Origin: Formicarius rufipectus
Lineage: Eukaryota > Chordata > Aves > Passeriformes > Formicariidae
NCBI GenBank assembly: GCA_013399695.1
Contig: VXAU01000307.1
Span: forward strand, 450,247 to 514,246
Reading direction: 5' to 3'
Length of the DNA: 64,000 nucleotides
The notes beneath the pieces are model-generated. The model searched no databases. It worked only from the letters and a program-made list of their open reading frames with translations, and was not told the origin of the DNA. Shown piece by piece: positions 24,831 to 38,776 of this stretch (position 1 is the stretch's first letter; the number at the start of each line of letters is the position of its first letter). The position numbers and the translations under genes are program-made.

Positions 24831-26789
24831 GATGGAGGAAGAGGAGTCAGAAGAAGGTGCAGCAAGCACTGGGTACAGCCCTCTGGGTACGAGGGAGGGC
24901 TGCACCATGTCTGTGCTGCTGCATGCACAGTGGAAACCATCCATCACTCTCAAATCTGGGGCTGAAGGCTTCCACATGGATGCAGGGATAGAGGAAAGGT
25001 GAGGGTGGACGTTGCTCAGGCAACCTTAATTATGGCTTGTCTCCATTCTGAGCCCCTATCCACAATGACTCACTATGGGTTTTCATCTGTAATATTTTCA
25101 GTGAGATTCCATAATTTGCAAACAAAAATCATAAAAATTTCTAGTAATAAATGACTATTTCCTGCATGATGCAAACATGACTATAGAGGTAATTTTGTCA
25201 GTGGAAAACAAAAGGACACACCCCCTGTACAGTTAACAGGTATCAAAAAGACTAAGAATGCCAAATTAACCCCAAACAGACAGCTCCTGCCTTTCCTTTT
25301 ACCAGGGGGAAACAGGAGGAAAAATTTGGTAAGCTGTTCTGGATCCATAAGTTGTGGCCACAAAAAGTACAGCTGAATGGAGAATTCAGTTCATTTTCCA
25401 TCACAGTGCTTTGTACATGCTTAGGAATATTTCAAATAATTATGTTTTTGGACATTTAGTAGTTAGTTCTTCCACGCCTGCCTGAAACCCAGCTATTATA
25501 GACTCCAGGGTGGTATTCCACACTCTTCTGTGTGGAATAGATTAGTGACACTTTAGGGAATTTCACCTTGATAACAAAATTCAACAGCATCCACAATTAT
25601 AAATGATGTAAACTTCCCTTTTCCTCTTTAAAGAGGACTATCTACAGTTAAACAGTTTCAAATAATTTACTTTATTTTTAGTTACTTTAAAAGAAGCATA
25701 TGTATCTTGTTTGTATTAGCTTTGGGGAGACTCCAAGAGAGCTGTCTGAATTTCCTGCATTTTCAGCAGAAAATAAAACCTTCAACAAAATAAACTCGCT
25801 CTGCCAGAGGAATGGAACAACGGAGAGGAAAGAAGGAAGCTCACAAGAAAGCTGTTCTTACCCTCAGTGAGCAAAAGAACTTCAAAGCCAAGCCTCTGGT
25901 GACTGGAATCTTATCTTCATCTCTTTTACTGGCAATACACTTTGGCTGTTCAGTGTCAAACACAGACAACTTTTGGTCAAGTAGGTATTAAGTGAAAAAA
26001 TGCAGGGCCTATGGTGATTATAACCTCAAAAAGTGATCCTGGCATCTGTGATCACTGCTTAGAAATGAAAGCAGAGCTGTCACACCAGAGCAAGGTTTGT
26101 TGCCAGACTCTTTACTAAACAAACTGTCCATCCTGACACTCCCTCACTGCCCTCCTGAATAGCTCAGCAAGCTCAGAGGGCAGGTTTTCATCTGTGTCAA
26201 GCCAGTCCACGTGGTAACACAACATCTCCCATGAGGAACACGGTGCTTTGAGCCCACTCCTCTATGCCAACATCCACCACAACCTGTGACCAGGCTGTGC
26301 TGCAGAAAATGCTGTGGTGGTGTGTCCTTGTCCCAGAGGAAAAGGTCCAGGAGCTGCTGCTTCAAGGGAAAACACACCAAAAGACACTTGCCAGGGAGCA
26401 AACTCAACAGGGCTGGGGCTCAACAGCCCCTGGCCAAGCACACACAAAGATCTTTCTGAGGACATGTACAAACCTGAGTGAACATGCAGGTACTTTATGG
26501 GCACATCTTATGTGACTTCACTGTGTTTATTACCCACTGACCTACAGCTAATCCACAGCTCATCTCCTGGTCACACCTTCATCTCTTCCTCCATCCATGC
26601 CCTTGCTATCTGAAAATTCCAAACCGAAAACACTTAATGTTGAAATAATTTACCTTAGCCTTTACCTCCTTCAAAGGCAAAGATCAAAATCAATCAAAAG
26701 TACTACAAAAAAAGCTCAAATTCCCTCAGGGCTTTCCTGATTCTTGGTGATGCTAGTCCTCTGTCCATTTTACTGAGGATTTTACAATT

Positions 26790-26890
26790 CACAGAATCCC
26801 AGAATGGTTTTGTTCAGAAAGGACCTCAAAGCTAATCTTGTTCCATTGGCAGGGACACCTTCCACCAGACCAGGGTGCTCTAAGCACCCC
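26790..26890 (-). mobile_element. CR1 LINE 3' fragment
   Basis: About 100 bp: 'cacagaatcccagaatggtt' followed by 'ggcagggacaccttccacca' and 'ccagggtgctctaagc'. Heavily 5' truncated. Confidence 0.85.
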
Positions 26891-27631
26891 AATAAGTTAA
26901 ATAATTTTATTTTCCTCCCAACTAGCCTAGAAAAAGCAAATCACTATGCCAGGAATTTCAAGGTCAAGCTTCAGAGTTCAGTCTACCAAGAAGCTCCAGC
27001 ACAAGGAGGTCCACCCCAGTGCCCAAAACACCCAACAGTCACCAGCTAGGGCCTCTGATATTGTCCATGAAAGAAGATAGCATTCCCAAACCACACTCAA
27101 AATGACACTAAATTGCAAACAATATTTAATAGAATTAAACCAAGCCATTGTCTAATGTCCCACAAAATCTCAGAAGCAACTGCTGAGAGGAAAATTACAG
27201 CATTCCTAATAATAAAATTGAAGTTAAAACTATGAATTTGTATTTTTGTCAAACGATGCTTGAAATACTATCGAGGCTTCCTTGTTGTTGAAAGGAAATC
27301 AAGATTTCTCCACTTCTCCTTGAAATTAAGCAGTATTCCCTAGAGGTATGGGAAGATTTTGTTTAGTTTGACTGGCAGGACAGGAAAGGACAAGTTCCAT
27401 ACACAACCCCAATTCCACCATACAAAGGTAAATAGATCATCATGATATAGGCTTTAATTAACAGAACTCATCTACCCTGAGAAGAGTTCAAGGACTTTAA
27501 AGACATTCCTCAAGTGAAGAAGTTTCTGATCCCAGCCCTACACATCTGGGTTAGCTGCAGAATGTCACCCACAAATCTGTTTTGAGGAGTTGAACAGCAA
27601 TTACTTCTGCAGGAACTGAAACCTCCATACA

Positions 27632-27965
27632 CATCATGGAGTCATGGGATGGTTTGGATTGGAAGGGACCTGAAAGCTCACCCAGTGCCACCCCCTGCCA
27701 TGGGCAGGGACACCTCCCACCAGCCCAGGGTGCTCCAAGCCCTGTCCAACCTGGCCTTGGACACTCCCAGGGATCCAGGGGCAGCCACAGCTTCTCTGGG
27801 CAACCTGTGCCAGGGCCTGCCCACCCTCAGAGGGTACAATTTCTTCCCAATATCCCATCTAAACCTACTCTGTTTAAGTTTGAATCCAACTCCCCTTGTC
27901 CTGTCACTCCGTGCTGTTGTAAAAAGTCTCCTTCCATTTCCTTGCAGGCTCCCTTCAGGTACTTC
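27632..27965 (-). mobile_element. CR1 LINE fragment, type b variant
   Basis: Antisense copy of about 330 bp with the 3' end at 'tcatggagtcatgggatggt'. Beyond the type-b body it continues into 'ccgtgctgttgtaaaaagtc' and 'gcaggctcccttcaggtact', a segment absent from most other copies, indicating a distinct subfamily. Confidence 0.9.
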
Positions 27966-28577
27966 CTGATTTAATTTTTTTAATTGCATGGCAGGTCTTA
28001 TATAACACAATATTTTCCATTTATGCATTTAACATAAACGGCACTCACTGAAATCTATAGACCTACAACTATATTCCTTAGAGATGATTTCTGATGAACC
28101 TCTTTGAAGGAAATAAGTGGTCTTCCAAAAAGGAACAAAATTTTCAGTTTTGCAGGATGCTACAGTCACTACATGGACCCTCACTTTTGTGTTTCAGTAT
28201 GTCCTCAAGTCTAGATTTAAGCACCCTTATCTCATCTTTACTGCTTCTTTGGAAAGGGCTCTTAAATTTTTTATCTTATGTGATGTTAATTGAAGTAAAG
28301 AAACCCTTATTTCTATCATGAAGAAGAGTTAAGATGGAAAAACATTACATCTTGCAAATGGCCAGAAAAAAGGACCAATTAGCAATTTAAACCAAACAGT
28401 TTTCTTCACATTTTTCCTTCACACCTCCCAAACTTTCCTCCAGACAGTGCACCACAGTTACAGGATTTATCCACCAGTTCTTTATAGCCCCAACATCATC
28501 TCTGACTATAATACCAACTATTTTCTTCACTCTCAGTATCATGTTTAGCAGTAACAACTGACACTCATTGCAAAAAT

Positions 28578-28602
28578 TATATATATATATATGTATATAT
28601 AT
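28578..28602. repeat. AT dinucleotide microsatellite
   Basis: Alternating AT with a single interrupting G. Confidence 0.9.
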
Positions 28603-28671
28603 GAACGTATTTCCCATGAATCAACTGCTGCCATTCAAGAAAACCACTCAGTGCCACAGATTACTCAGGCT

Positions 28672-28990
28672 CTTGGGGCAGTTCTGAGCCTCTCAGGACA
28701 AGAAAGACATTGAGGGGCTGGAGTGTGTCCAGAGATGGGAATGGAGCTGGGGAAGGGGCTGCAGCACCACGGGATGTTAAATATTGGATATTGACAGAAT
28801 ATCTTCGTGGAAAGGGCTGTCCATCCCTGGCACAGCTGTCCAGGGCAGGGGTACAGTCCCATCCCTGGAGGGATTTAAAAGCCATGTGAATGCAGCACTT
28901 GGGGACACGGGTTAGTGGTGGCCTTGGCAGTGCTGAGGAGAGGTTGGACTTGATGAGCTTGGAGGGTTTTTCCAACATAAAAATCATGTG
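28672..28990 (+). mobile_element. CR1 LINE fragment, type a
   Basis: Sense copy from 'ctcttggggcagttctgagc' to 'ggtttttccaacataaaaat'. Compared with the 45985 copy it lacks an internal block of over 100 bp between the 'gggctgcagcaccacggga' segment and 'atattggatattgaca'. Confidence 0.9.
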
Positions 28991-31651
28991 AATCCAAGAT
29001 TTTGCACACCTACCACTAGTGTCTGTGCAATTTCAATTGATATCAAAACAAACTGAATTTACACCAAGATCTCTGACTGAAGCTGTGAACCACACAGAAG
29101 CTCAATTCTTAAGTTCTCCTTTGATTCCTCACCATTTAATGCTGTGGTTCAGCATCTCTGCCATGAGATTTCAAAACCATCACTGACTTGGAACTATGAC
29201 AGTTGTCTCCCACTGAAAGTACCACTCTGAATAATTCTGACACTATCTGAAGGAAGAAACATGACAATCAAGACTGTGTAATCCAAGTACTCAGTAACAA
29301 ACAGTCTGCATGGAGTTTCCATAATTTCCATACTATCCAAGCAGAAGTTCTTCCAGTCCTGATGACACACAGGATGCCAGTGGGAAGAGTGAGTGCTACT
29401 CTCTAGCCAGCAGCCAAAAGATTGTATATTCCTGCCCCTGGGGTGAAAATTGCTATTGAAATTTCTGTAGGAGGCATAAGAATGTCTGAAGGCTTTTGCA
29501 GAACAGACATATCCACCACTACAAAGTGGGGAATGCCAAGGCTGTAAGTGAAGGGGTGTTCCTGCTGAAGCCATACTGCTCCTGCTCTGCTCAAACACCA
29601 GAAACCACTGCAGAGGTAAACTGAGATGGCAACACATTAATAGAAAACCACCACAAAATGGTAAAACCCCCAGGTTGGTGGCTTTGTGACAATATTAGTC
29701 ATGTTTAAAAAGACTAATTACATAAAAAAACATCGATTCAACATGTTGGTTGGTGACAACGTGCACACAGAAAATTTTTTATACCAGTTCCATATTAAAC
29801 ACCAGCAGTGAATGAAAAAGGATGTGAGCTCCCAGATAAAAGACACTAAAAGGGGATTATGGAAGGAGATTCCCAAACTGCCAGAAGCAGGAATACACTG
29901 CTTTACAGCCATTATCTTATACCAGAGCTGAAGATAAATCATGTAGAGGACTTTTACTCCTCATGACATATTAAGAGATACCAGCATGGTTAGCCAAGTA
30001 ATTCAGAAATATAACTCTTTACAAGACCTCTTGGCATACACACTATATTCATTCTTTCAGTGGTGTTAAAGACTTTGAAAATTAAAGGGGTTAGAATAAT
30101 AAAGGTATGAGAAGCCTATCATATTAAAAGGAAAAATTGCATTATTGATTTTTGAAGTGGATTGTGGCAAAAAGGATCTATAGGTAAGTCCTTCTAAAAT
30201 ATAACAAATGTAAGAAAGTGTTTTGTTTTCCTCTTCCCTTACCAGCTCTTCAAAACTAGTCATTGTCAGTAAAAATATAATTTAATCTATGGAGATTGGC
30301 CTGAAAAACTTACATGAACAAATTTCAGTAACTGCTCTCCATTTGAATAAAATGCAAATCATAAGAAGATGAGAAACAGCCTTCTGAGAGCTGATAGCAG
30401 GCAAATCAAATAAATGCAGTAACTTTTAGACTGAATGAGGGTTTCATTACATTCCACCTTATTTTTCAAGGACACTTGGGCACAAGGACACTGTATTAGT
30501 TCTGATAAACACAAGCTGATGACCACTGCTCTGCCTCCTGTTCAATGCTCTGGAAGCACAAAGCAGCCACAGTCTGAAAGCCAAAAAATGAGCCTTTAAC
30601 TGAGATTTGGAAAATCTGAAACTCAGAGAAAATAATTGTAGATGTCCATATATACAGGCACCTCTTCCCAAATGACCTATAAGCAACAGATGACATTTTG
30701 TCACATGTTGAAGCAAAATGCTCTTGGCAGAAATACGTAAAAACTGCATTATCCAAATAAACAAAATTTCCTGGAATATTTATGAAGTCCCATCTATTTT
30801 GGGAACAAATTTGATTTTGTGCAGCCTGGTTCATAAAGCGCAGCAGTGACAGAGAGGGGCAAGATGAGAGATTACTACTGGAAGGAAGAGAAGCACCTGG
30901 GTATGTTGTGTATCCATCTTGGAGTCAGTCAGCTCTTCCTCACCAAAATACTGGATGCAATTTTGACTGTTCACTTATAATTTACACTAAGTTTTCTAGG
31001 GAATTCTCATTAATATAGTCTATCACAAGGTAAGAGAACTGATCTATTGCAGAAAAATTATTTTATATTCCAGAAGAAGTCCATATAGCTTTTTTAACAT
31101 GACTCTTCCTATTGACTTGATATATCACAATCTAAAAGATGAGTGTGGGAGTGGGAAACCTTAGCATTATTTCTTCTGATAACTTTTTTTTGACTGCACT
31201 GAGTAAGCACCTGACTTCTCTGCAAGTGCTACAGGTTAGTTGCTGGTTAATAGCTGGAAGACCTGCTTTTAGAAACTGCAACATCCATTTTCTCAGTTTA
31301 TCTAGGCAGAAGAGACACTTCAGATAATGATCCCAATTGCAGCGAACAAAACAAACTGAACCTGCAGTGTTACAATACATCTTCCTTTCCCTAGAACAGG
31401 AGGGTTGTTTTCTGTTATTAGCAAACATCATCTGTGAGGTCAGAAGTTTGGTTAGTATGCACACAAATGCTGGAGGGGAACAGGCTCTGTACACACTGTA
31501 CCAGCTTGATGGCAATAAAAATGCACCAGAACACAGTGTATTTGATGAAAACGTCATATATTCAGTAGCAGGCCATGCTCACTCAGCTTGGGCTGCAGCC
31601 TAAATAAGCTGTGGATGAGTTCCACCACATTCTAGGAACTCAAGGACAATT

Positions 31652-31683
31652 AAAAAAAAAAAAAAAAAGAAAAAGAAAAAAAA
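31652..31683. repeat. Interrupted poly-A tract
   Basis: A17 followed by A runs separated by single G bases. No retrocopy is recognised upstream. Confidence 0.9.
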
Positions 31684-32127
31684 GACCTATCTTAATTGTC
31701 CCGAACTTGTTTTAGAGAAATGAAAGCAAGCAGATATCTCTCAACAGTGCTGGGGATAACAAATAAAGGAGGATTAAAGAATGGCAATATCTTAAAGCCT
31801 TTTCTCTCCATGAATGTTTCAAAAGATAGTTCCCTGACATGGCTTTATATTTGCTATTCCACTGGCAGAAAACAGATGTAGACTATGACTATCAGCTTCT
31901 TGGTTTGTTTTTCTTTTTTCATTTGTTTTCTTTTCCTGTTTTGAGTTTTTGCTTTCTTTGGTTTGGTTTTTTAAATGTCTTTCCCCTTTATTTTCCCCTA
32001 AAACACGAGAAAATTTTCTGTTGGCATAAATTAATAATTAAAAAAGAGTAATTTTTTTCAGTCTGTGTTATTCCAAACCCTCTCCTGCAGTTGCTAAACC
32101 CTGGAAAGCCAGACATCAGACAGAAAG

Positions 32128-32430
32128 CACCAGCCCAGGTTGCCTCAAGCCCCATCCAGCCTGGCCTGGGACACTTCCAGGGATCCAGGGGCAGTCACAG
32201 CTTCTCTTCCCAACCTCTCCCAGGGCCTCACCACCCTCCCAGACACAAATTCCTTCCCAATATCCCCCCCAGCCCTGCCCTCTGGCACTGGGAAGCCATT
32301 CCCTGTGTCCTGTCCCTCCAGCCCTTGTCCCCAGTCCCTCTCCAGCTCTCCTGGAGCCCCTTTAGGCTCTGCAAGGGGCTCTCAGGTGTCCCTGGAGCCT
32401 TCTCTTCTCCAGGTGAGCCCTCCCAGCATT
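32128..32430 (-). mobile_element. CR1 LINE internal fragment, type b, lacking its 3' end
   Basis: Begins abruptly at 'caccagcccaggttgcctca' with no terminal segment. It runs through 'ctctggcactgggaagccat' and 'tgcaaggggctctcaggtgt' to 'ggtgagccctcccagc'. Confidence 0.9.
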
Positions 32431-35400
32431 TTGTATTTAAGTCAGGGCTTGGTAAGAATTGCTACTTTTTGTTACTTTTTGTTAAAATTCTGAGTTAATG
32501 TTTCTGGAATTAACCTATTCTATGGTTACATGTATGGAATTAAAAGTTTATCTTTTCAATTGCACCCCTGAAACACATTAAGGTGCCTCTATACAACGTT
32601 AACAAGGTATGAATAATGAATCAGGTGCCTCTTATTCAATATACACTAATAAGAGAGATTGTTATAAATTTATATTTCTTCTAAATATTCTTTATTTTGA
32701 GGGGTTTTCCACACAGTTATTTTACAGAGAATAAGCACCTGCCTCTGTCCACAGGGATAAACAACATGAACATTTTCCCTTGTATACTTCTTTAATGCTG
32801 CTTTCCAGGCTAGGTGATGAGGAAATCAGTTTTCAGCAAGTGGCTGATTTTGCTCCATGTAATCCTTCATATGAGCAGCAGAGAGGAACCAATGCTTTCT
32901 CAAAACCCACTTTTGGTTTTGAATTTCTGCCTATATTAATAATTATTCTTCCCCAAACCTCTTTCTTATTCACTTCATACCAAGCCTGTCTTTCAATCTT
33001 GCTTGACTCATTCCCTTCAAAATACTCCCTTTTCCTTCACCCCATCATTCTGCCTCCTGGCCACCCACACTACCAATTAACAGCAGTTGCATAACATTAT
33101 AGATAATATTAACATCAGCCATTCCTGGGAGAATTGTCCTCAGCGAGACAGTGGGAATGTTCAGGGGGATAATACCTCTCCACAACAGAAACTGTGAGCT
33201 GATGAGACCATCCTCCTCTTACCACATCTCACAAAAGCACTGAGTCTTGGTTTACCATCATTTCTATTATGTTCATTCTCTGTCTTTCCAATTTCAAATC
33301 ACAGATATCTGCAATGAAAGAATCTAAAGATCTTTGTTATGTCATCTTTCTTAATAACTCCTTGCTACCCTTTGACAGAAATGGATTGCTTTTTATAATC
33401 AACAACTGTTTCAAAAACTCACTGATTTGTCCATTAAATGTCCCTGTAAACCACAAACAGAAGTTGGAAATAGAAGGTACAACATGTTCCAGCAGTATCT
33501 CATAGAGAAAAAGCAGCATTTAAAAAAAAAAAAAATCCCATTTAAACTAGGTATTTAGTCCCCAACAGCCTAAAAGGTTCTGTATGTCCTTCCTTCTGCA
33601 CCCATAACATATGGTCACACACTTATGGTCTTGAAGCCGTATATTTTTCAGTCAAAACCTTCCTTCAGGAACACTAGAAAATGTTTCACTGGTATTGTTG
33701 AAATATATTGCTGTTACAGAAATAAGCCCTGCTCTTTGGAGAGCTGCTGCATTAGGTTGTTGTGCTCGCCTGGGGAGGTCTGACAGAGATGAACCATCCA
33801 GAACAATTGACTTCCGAGAAGCCTTGAGCAACACTCTCCTGTGCGGGAGGCAGCACAAAAACATCTAAAGGCCAGATTGGGTAACAAGGATGCCTTGGAG
33901 ATCCATACTGTTCCTTTTTTTCATCCAAACACTTCAAAATTTGTCATTAGTCTGAACTGAGCAAACACTGGCTTACATGGCAATAATAAAATGCATTTAT
34001 AGAGAGGCTTGTGAGGGTTTTCTCTTAATAACAGATCACATTTTCTATGGATAGCTATGCCTCAGATCCTTCTGAAATCCCAGTATTCCATCAGGCTTCC
34101 AGTTCTCTCAAATGCAGTATAGTTAGTTGCACAGGAGAAAAATTAATGTGCAAAACTCTACTGCTTAATTTATGGAGGTGTGAAGGAGTCCCAAGATCTC
34201 ATACATTTCTAACACAAGCTCTCACAACTTCTTCAGCTTTATCTTCTTTAAAGGACACTCATTTGTGCAGTGTTACAAAAAACATGTCCCTTGAGTACAA
34301 AAATGCAAACAAATGTCATAATTTATATCCTCTACTGCAAAATAATGATCATGGCCTAAACCTCTGGAACTATTAAAGGAGGAAAATTAGTAAAAAGTTA
34401 TGAATTTCATGTTTGTCTTGCTTCAAATGTGTCTAACAAGTACAACAATGGGTTTTTAAATTACTTCAGCTGGTGTTTATATTGCTACTATCAAAAGTTG
34501 TTCTACTTTTTCCAATTTGTTCTCTTGCCTCATATATCTGAAGAATGAAATATTTTAAATCAGATGGCCATAAGATGCTGCTGCAGCTTTAAAAAAAAAA
34601 AGTTATTTTCATCCTTCTTTTCCAAATATTGAGAATTTCTGAGTGAAGTACCAGGCAGCAATGACACTTCTGTGCGACTCCTGAGTGATGAAAGAATATT
34701 ACCATTTTGAAGAACAGAATGTTTTTTTAAAGACACAATAATGCAATGACCAACTGTAAATAACTTAGTACTTCACAGTAACACAGAGAAGTTTAAATAT
34801 ACTGAAATTCATCAGCATCTTTATCAGAGGATATTAGGACAGTTCTTCTACTTAAGGGTAATTTATGCAGCATTTTCTCAGGAAAGTTTCCAATTCATTT
34901 CAAGGAAAGAACTGATTAAGGATTCAGACAGAACTGCAGAATTCAGCTATTACTCAATAAAACAGCTCACTTTAGATTTGGGTTAGGTTGGTTATTTCAG
35001 TCTATTCTGAAATAGCCATTTTTTGGTAATATAAAAATAGGGGGATTAGGTAGGAGTAATATTCTTTAAAATATAATTCATCTGAAGGAGGGTATGACTA
35101 ATATTTAGAAAATGTATATATAGTCCTCCTGCTCCAAACTGGAGATAGGCAAACCCAAGAATAACCTGACATTAAAAATGTTACTTCATGAGCCATCAAC
35201 TCAGAGTAATCAAAAAGAAGGGTATTATACTGCAAAGCACAATGACTCTCATATTAAATGGAAACTAAATTGCAAGAATCCACACACCATACAAACTCCA
35301 CTGAAATATTATATTGGCTTGCCATGAGCTGCTTTCAGTAAACAACATCCTAATAAAAAATTTCTTGTATAATCATTTGAAGTTTATTCCACTAGACAAA

Positions 35401-36066
35401 AAGATGATCTAAAAATTCAAACACAAAAATGAAGCTTTTTAGGCTGTTAACAATGCATGATCAATGCAATAAAAAAACCTTACCAAGTCACTTGGTGAGA
35501 TATAAAAATGGAATAAAATAGAGCAAAAAAGTTACTCAAGAGATTTGGTCAGTGCTTTGGGTAAAAAGCATGGGGTTTATGAGTTTTAAAGAAGGGTTAC
35601 TGCAAAAAAAACTACTTTAGCTTTCTTCCTCACCCCAGTGTTTGACAAAACATGGACATATCTCAATCAGGAGTCTTGATTTAATTCATGAAAGTTTCCC
35701 ATTCTGCCAGCAGTGTATTTGATTCTACGTATTTCGTGTGCTCTCCGCAGTTACCACTAAGCAGTATTTTCACAGACTACCAGCTAAACAATGTTAATTG
35801 CATCACAGTAACTCTATTATGCTTGACCAGTTTATTTGGAAGTGGATTTAATTTCATTTCTGCATCATTACTGGAGTCATCAGATGATCGCAGGGAAGAC
35901 TTTCTATTTCTGCACGATAGCACAGGTTTATAGGAAAACACTTGTGTGTGACGGCAAAGCCCTGCACCAAACTGTTCTTTGGTAATTAAAAAACCCAAAA
36001 CAGACAGAGCTAAAGGATACCTAATGCAACACCAGAGATGCAAGCACAGAACATGTTACAGGATCC

Positions 36067-36108
36067 AGTGACCTTACAGGCATTTTCCACTTCGATTGAT
36101 TCTATGAT
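36067..36108 (+). mobile_element. Possible CR1 3' tail, plus strand
   Basis: Sequence ending 'ttccacttcgattgattcta' looks like the last ~40 bp of a CR1, directly abutting a minus-strand CR1 end. Too short for certainty. Confidence 0.5.
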
Positions 36109-36183
36109 TCATAGAATTCATACAATCCCACAATGGTTTGGGTTGGAAGGGACCTTAAATATCACCTTGTTCCAACTCCCAAG
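36109..36183 (-). mobile_element. CR1 3' end, minus strand
   Basis: 'tcatagaattcatacaatcc' followed by 'ggtttgggttggaagggacc' is the reverse complement of a CR1 terminus. Only ~75 bp is retained. Confidence 0.85.
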
Positions 36184-38429
36184 ACATCAAAACATTTATT
36201 TAAAGGTCAAATATTGTTCACATCAATAGTGAATGAAAAAATTGCTTGCCAAATGCTGGATAAGCTAAAAAAATCAACTTCTTTGCAGGTAACTGAATTC
36301 AGAGCATTTATGCATTTTAGATCTATTTCACTATGTTTAAAAGACAGCAAATACTGCAGTTCACAGACTTGATTTTACCTGCTCTTTAGCAATACCTAAC
36401 TTGTAATATAAATAAGGTGCCCTTAATTATAAAAGACAATTTATTCCCGGGGATTGAGTGAAACAGGGGAACCTTTTAACATCTGTTGATGTAGAGAGGG
36501 GAGATTAGGTTGGTTCTCTGTTGGAGAAACCAAAATGAACGACTATTTACGAAGTACTTGGAGCTTTGAATATAATCAACTGTAATAACAAGATACAAGT
36601 TCCCCCCAAAAATATTCCTTTTTTGTTGAAACCACTTTTGTAATACTGCTTTTTAATAACCCTCATAATGGCCGAATTAGAGGGACCCCAACTGAAGTCA
36701 TTCATCCCACATAAAACAAACATTGCTTTTTCTTCTTAGCTTTGTTTTACAAGCTACATTACTTCCAGATGACGCTCGAGGGGCCTACGAGTTTCAAGAG
36801 GTAGATGGTTAAACAGACAGCTGCTTTCTATTTACCATGTAAATCAAGGAAAAATCAAAGAAGAATCTAAATATTGGAATTCATTTGGCTGATTATGGAG
36901 CACAAACCAAGAGGGAAAAGAAAAAACCTCAGAAATCTCATCACCCAAATGTGAAGTTTAATTCTGGTTATCAAGATCAAAGAAAAACTCATCAGCATTT
37001 GCAGAATTCCAGGTCTCCATATAACATCAGCTGTGCACAGCAGGTAGATTTAACTGGATTGGGAAGGAGACAGGAAAAGTCAGCTCAGATTGGGAACTCT
37101 CCTGATACCACCAGGCTTTGCTACTGCAGACTACATTCTACACAGAGCTCACTACATTCTTAATTTTACATTTTTCCCTTTGGATTGCTAACAGGCTTAT
37201 ATTTCTATGCTGACTAACCCCAAAAAACAACAGATTTTGGACACAGGATTGAAGGATGGCTCTTCATATACTGACAACAGTGCATTTATAAGCATGAAAA
37301 GTTTAACGTGACACTAAATTGCTTCTGCCCCTGAAGAATTTCAACTGCCATCAAAGTGCTGCTTAAATTACAGTCCTATACATGAAATAACTGCAGATAT
37401 TGGCACTAAGTGGGATTATTTTTAGATTTTTTTCCCAAAAAATTCAAGTTTCATATGGAAAATTTTTTTTTAAACCAAAATTTAGAAGGTAGGACTCAAG
37501 TGTTGATATGTACCAAACTACTTGAACCTAAAACTACTGCTACATTTGATTTTTACTGTCTTCAATTTTTTAATTAAGCAAATTCTTTTTTTCTTGTATC
37601 AGCAAGAGAATTCGGAACTTTGGACATAAGCTTGCCAAAATTCAAAATTTACTCCCTTTTTCTCCATCCCCTCTCCTCCTAAGAAAGAGTTAAGGAGAAT
37701 CTCTCATTATCAACTGCATTATAACAAGCACTAGAGGGCTCGAAAATCATAATCAGTGCTATGAAATCTTTAAAAAGCAGTTGTTTGGGTAGATGGTAGC
37801 TCCAACAACTCATCTGACGTGCTACTTCCCAAGGGAAGTTAGCATGTCTCTAGTTATGCTGTTAAGTACCTCTGATTTAATAAATTACATTAGGCGGTAA
37901 TCAAATTACCATGAAAATCACTGATATGTTTACTTAAGTAATTTGTCTTGATTTGAACTGAAAGAAGCAAAATTCTCAATTATTTTATTACCAGTTTTCT
38001 TGTGTGATGAAAAGTTTGGAAAATGTGCTTTCATTGAATGCAAGAAAGCAATAAAGATAAACTTCACGGGATTTTCCCCATTTCTTCAACCCTGGAGACA
38101 ATGGAATCAAAATGTGGTATTTCAAAACAGGTCAATGCTCTACAAAAACGATGAGGAATAATAATAAGGCTTATGAAACAATGAGTATCAGCATTAGCAT
38201 GATTATCTCAATCAGCATTAGAATCAGTCTAACGAAGGATCCTGTCTTTGAGGCAATGGTTTAATGACAGGGGGTGGTTCTCTTTTCCCTGTTGGCTCCT
38301 CCACCCTGCTCCTGAATCCCATCACACTGCCAAGAGTTTGTCAGGGAAGGACAAGGAAACTGGTCTAGCCTTAATAAATGAAACAACTTGCTCTTTACTT
38401 TTTTAAAGACCAGATAACCTCAACAAGAA

Positions 38430-38776
38430 CAATCTGGAAGGGACCTTAAAGATCATCTCATCCACCCCCTGCCATGGGCAGGGACACCTCCCACCAGCCC
38501 AGGTTGCTCCAAGCCCCATCCAACCTGGCCTTGGACACTCCCAGGGATGCAGGGGCAGCCACAGCGTCTCTGCCCAACCTGAGCCAGCCCCTGCCCACCC
38601 TCACAGACACCAATTCCTTCCCAATATCCCACCCATCCCTGCCCTCTGGCACTGGGAAGCCATTCCCTGTGTCCTGTCCCTGCATGCCTTGTCCCCAGTC
38701 CCTCTCCAGCTCTCCTGGAGCCCCTTTAGGCTCTGCAAGGGGCTCTCAGGTGTCCCTGGAGCCTTCTCTGCTCCAG
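38430..38776 (-). mobile_element. CR1 LINE fragment, type b
   Basis: Antisense copy from 'aatctggaagggaccttaaa' through the whole type-b body to 'gccttctctgctccag', where it is 5' truncated. Little decayed. Confidence 0.94.

Noticed and set aside
29194..29637. 147-codon minus-strand frame
   Set aside because: Irregular composition with no domain; nothing supports expression.
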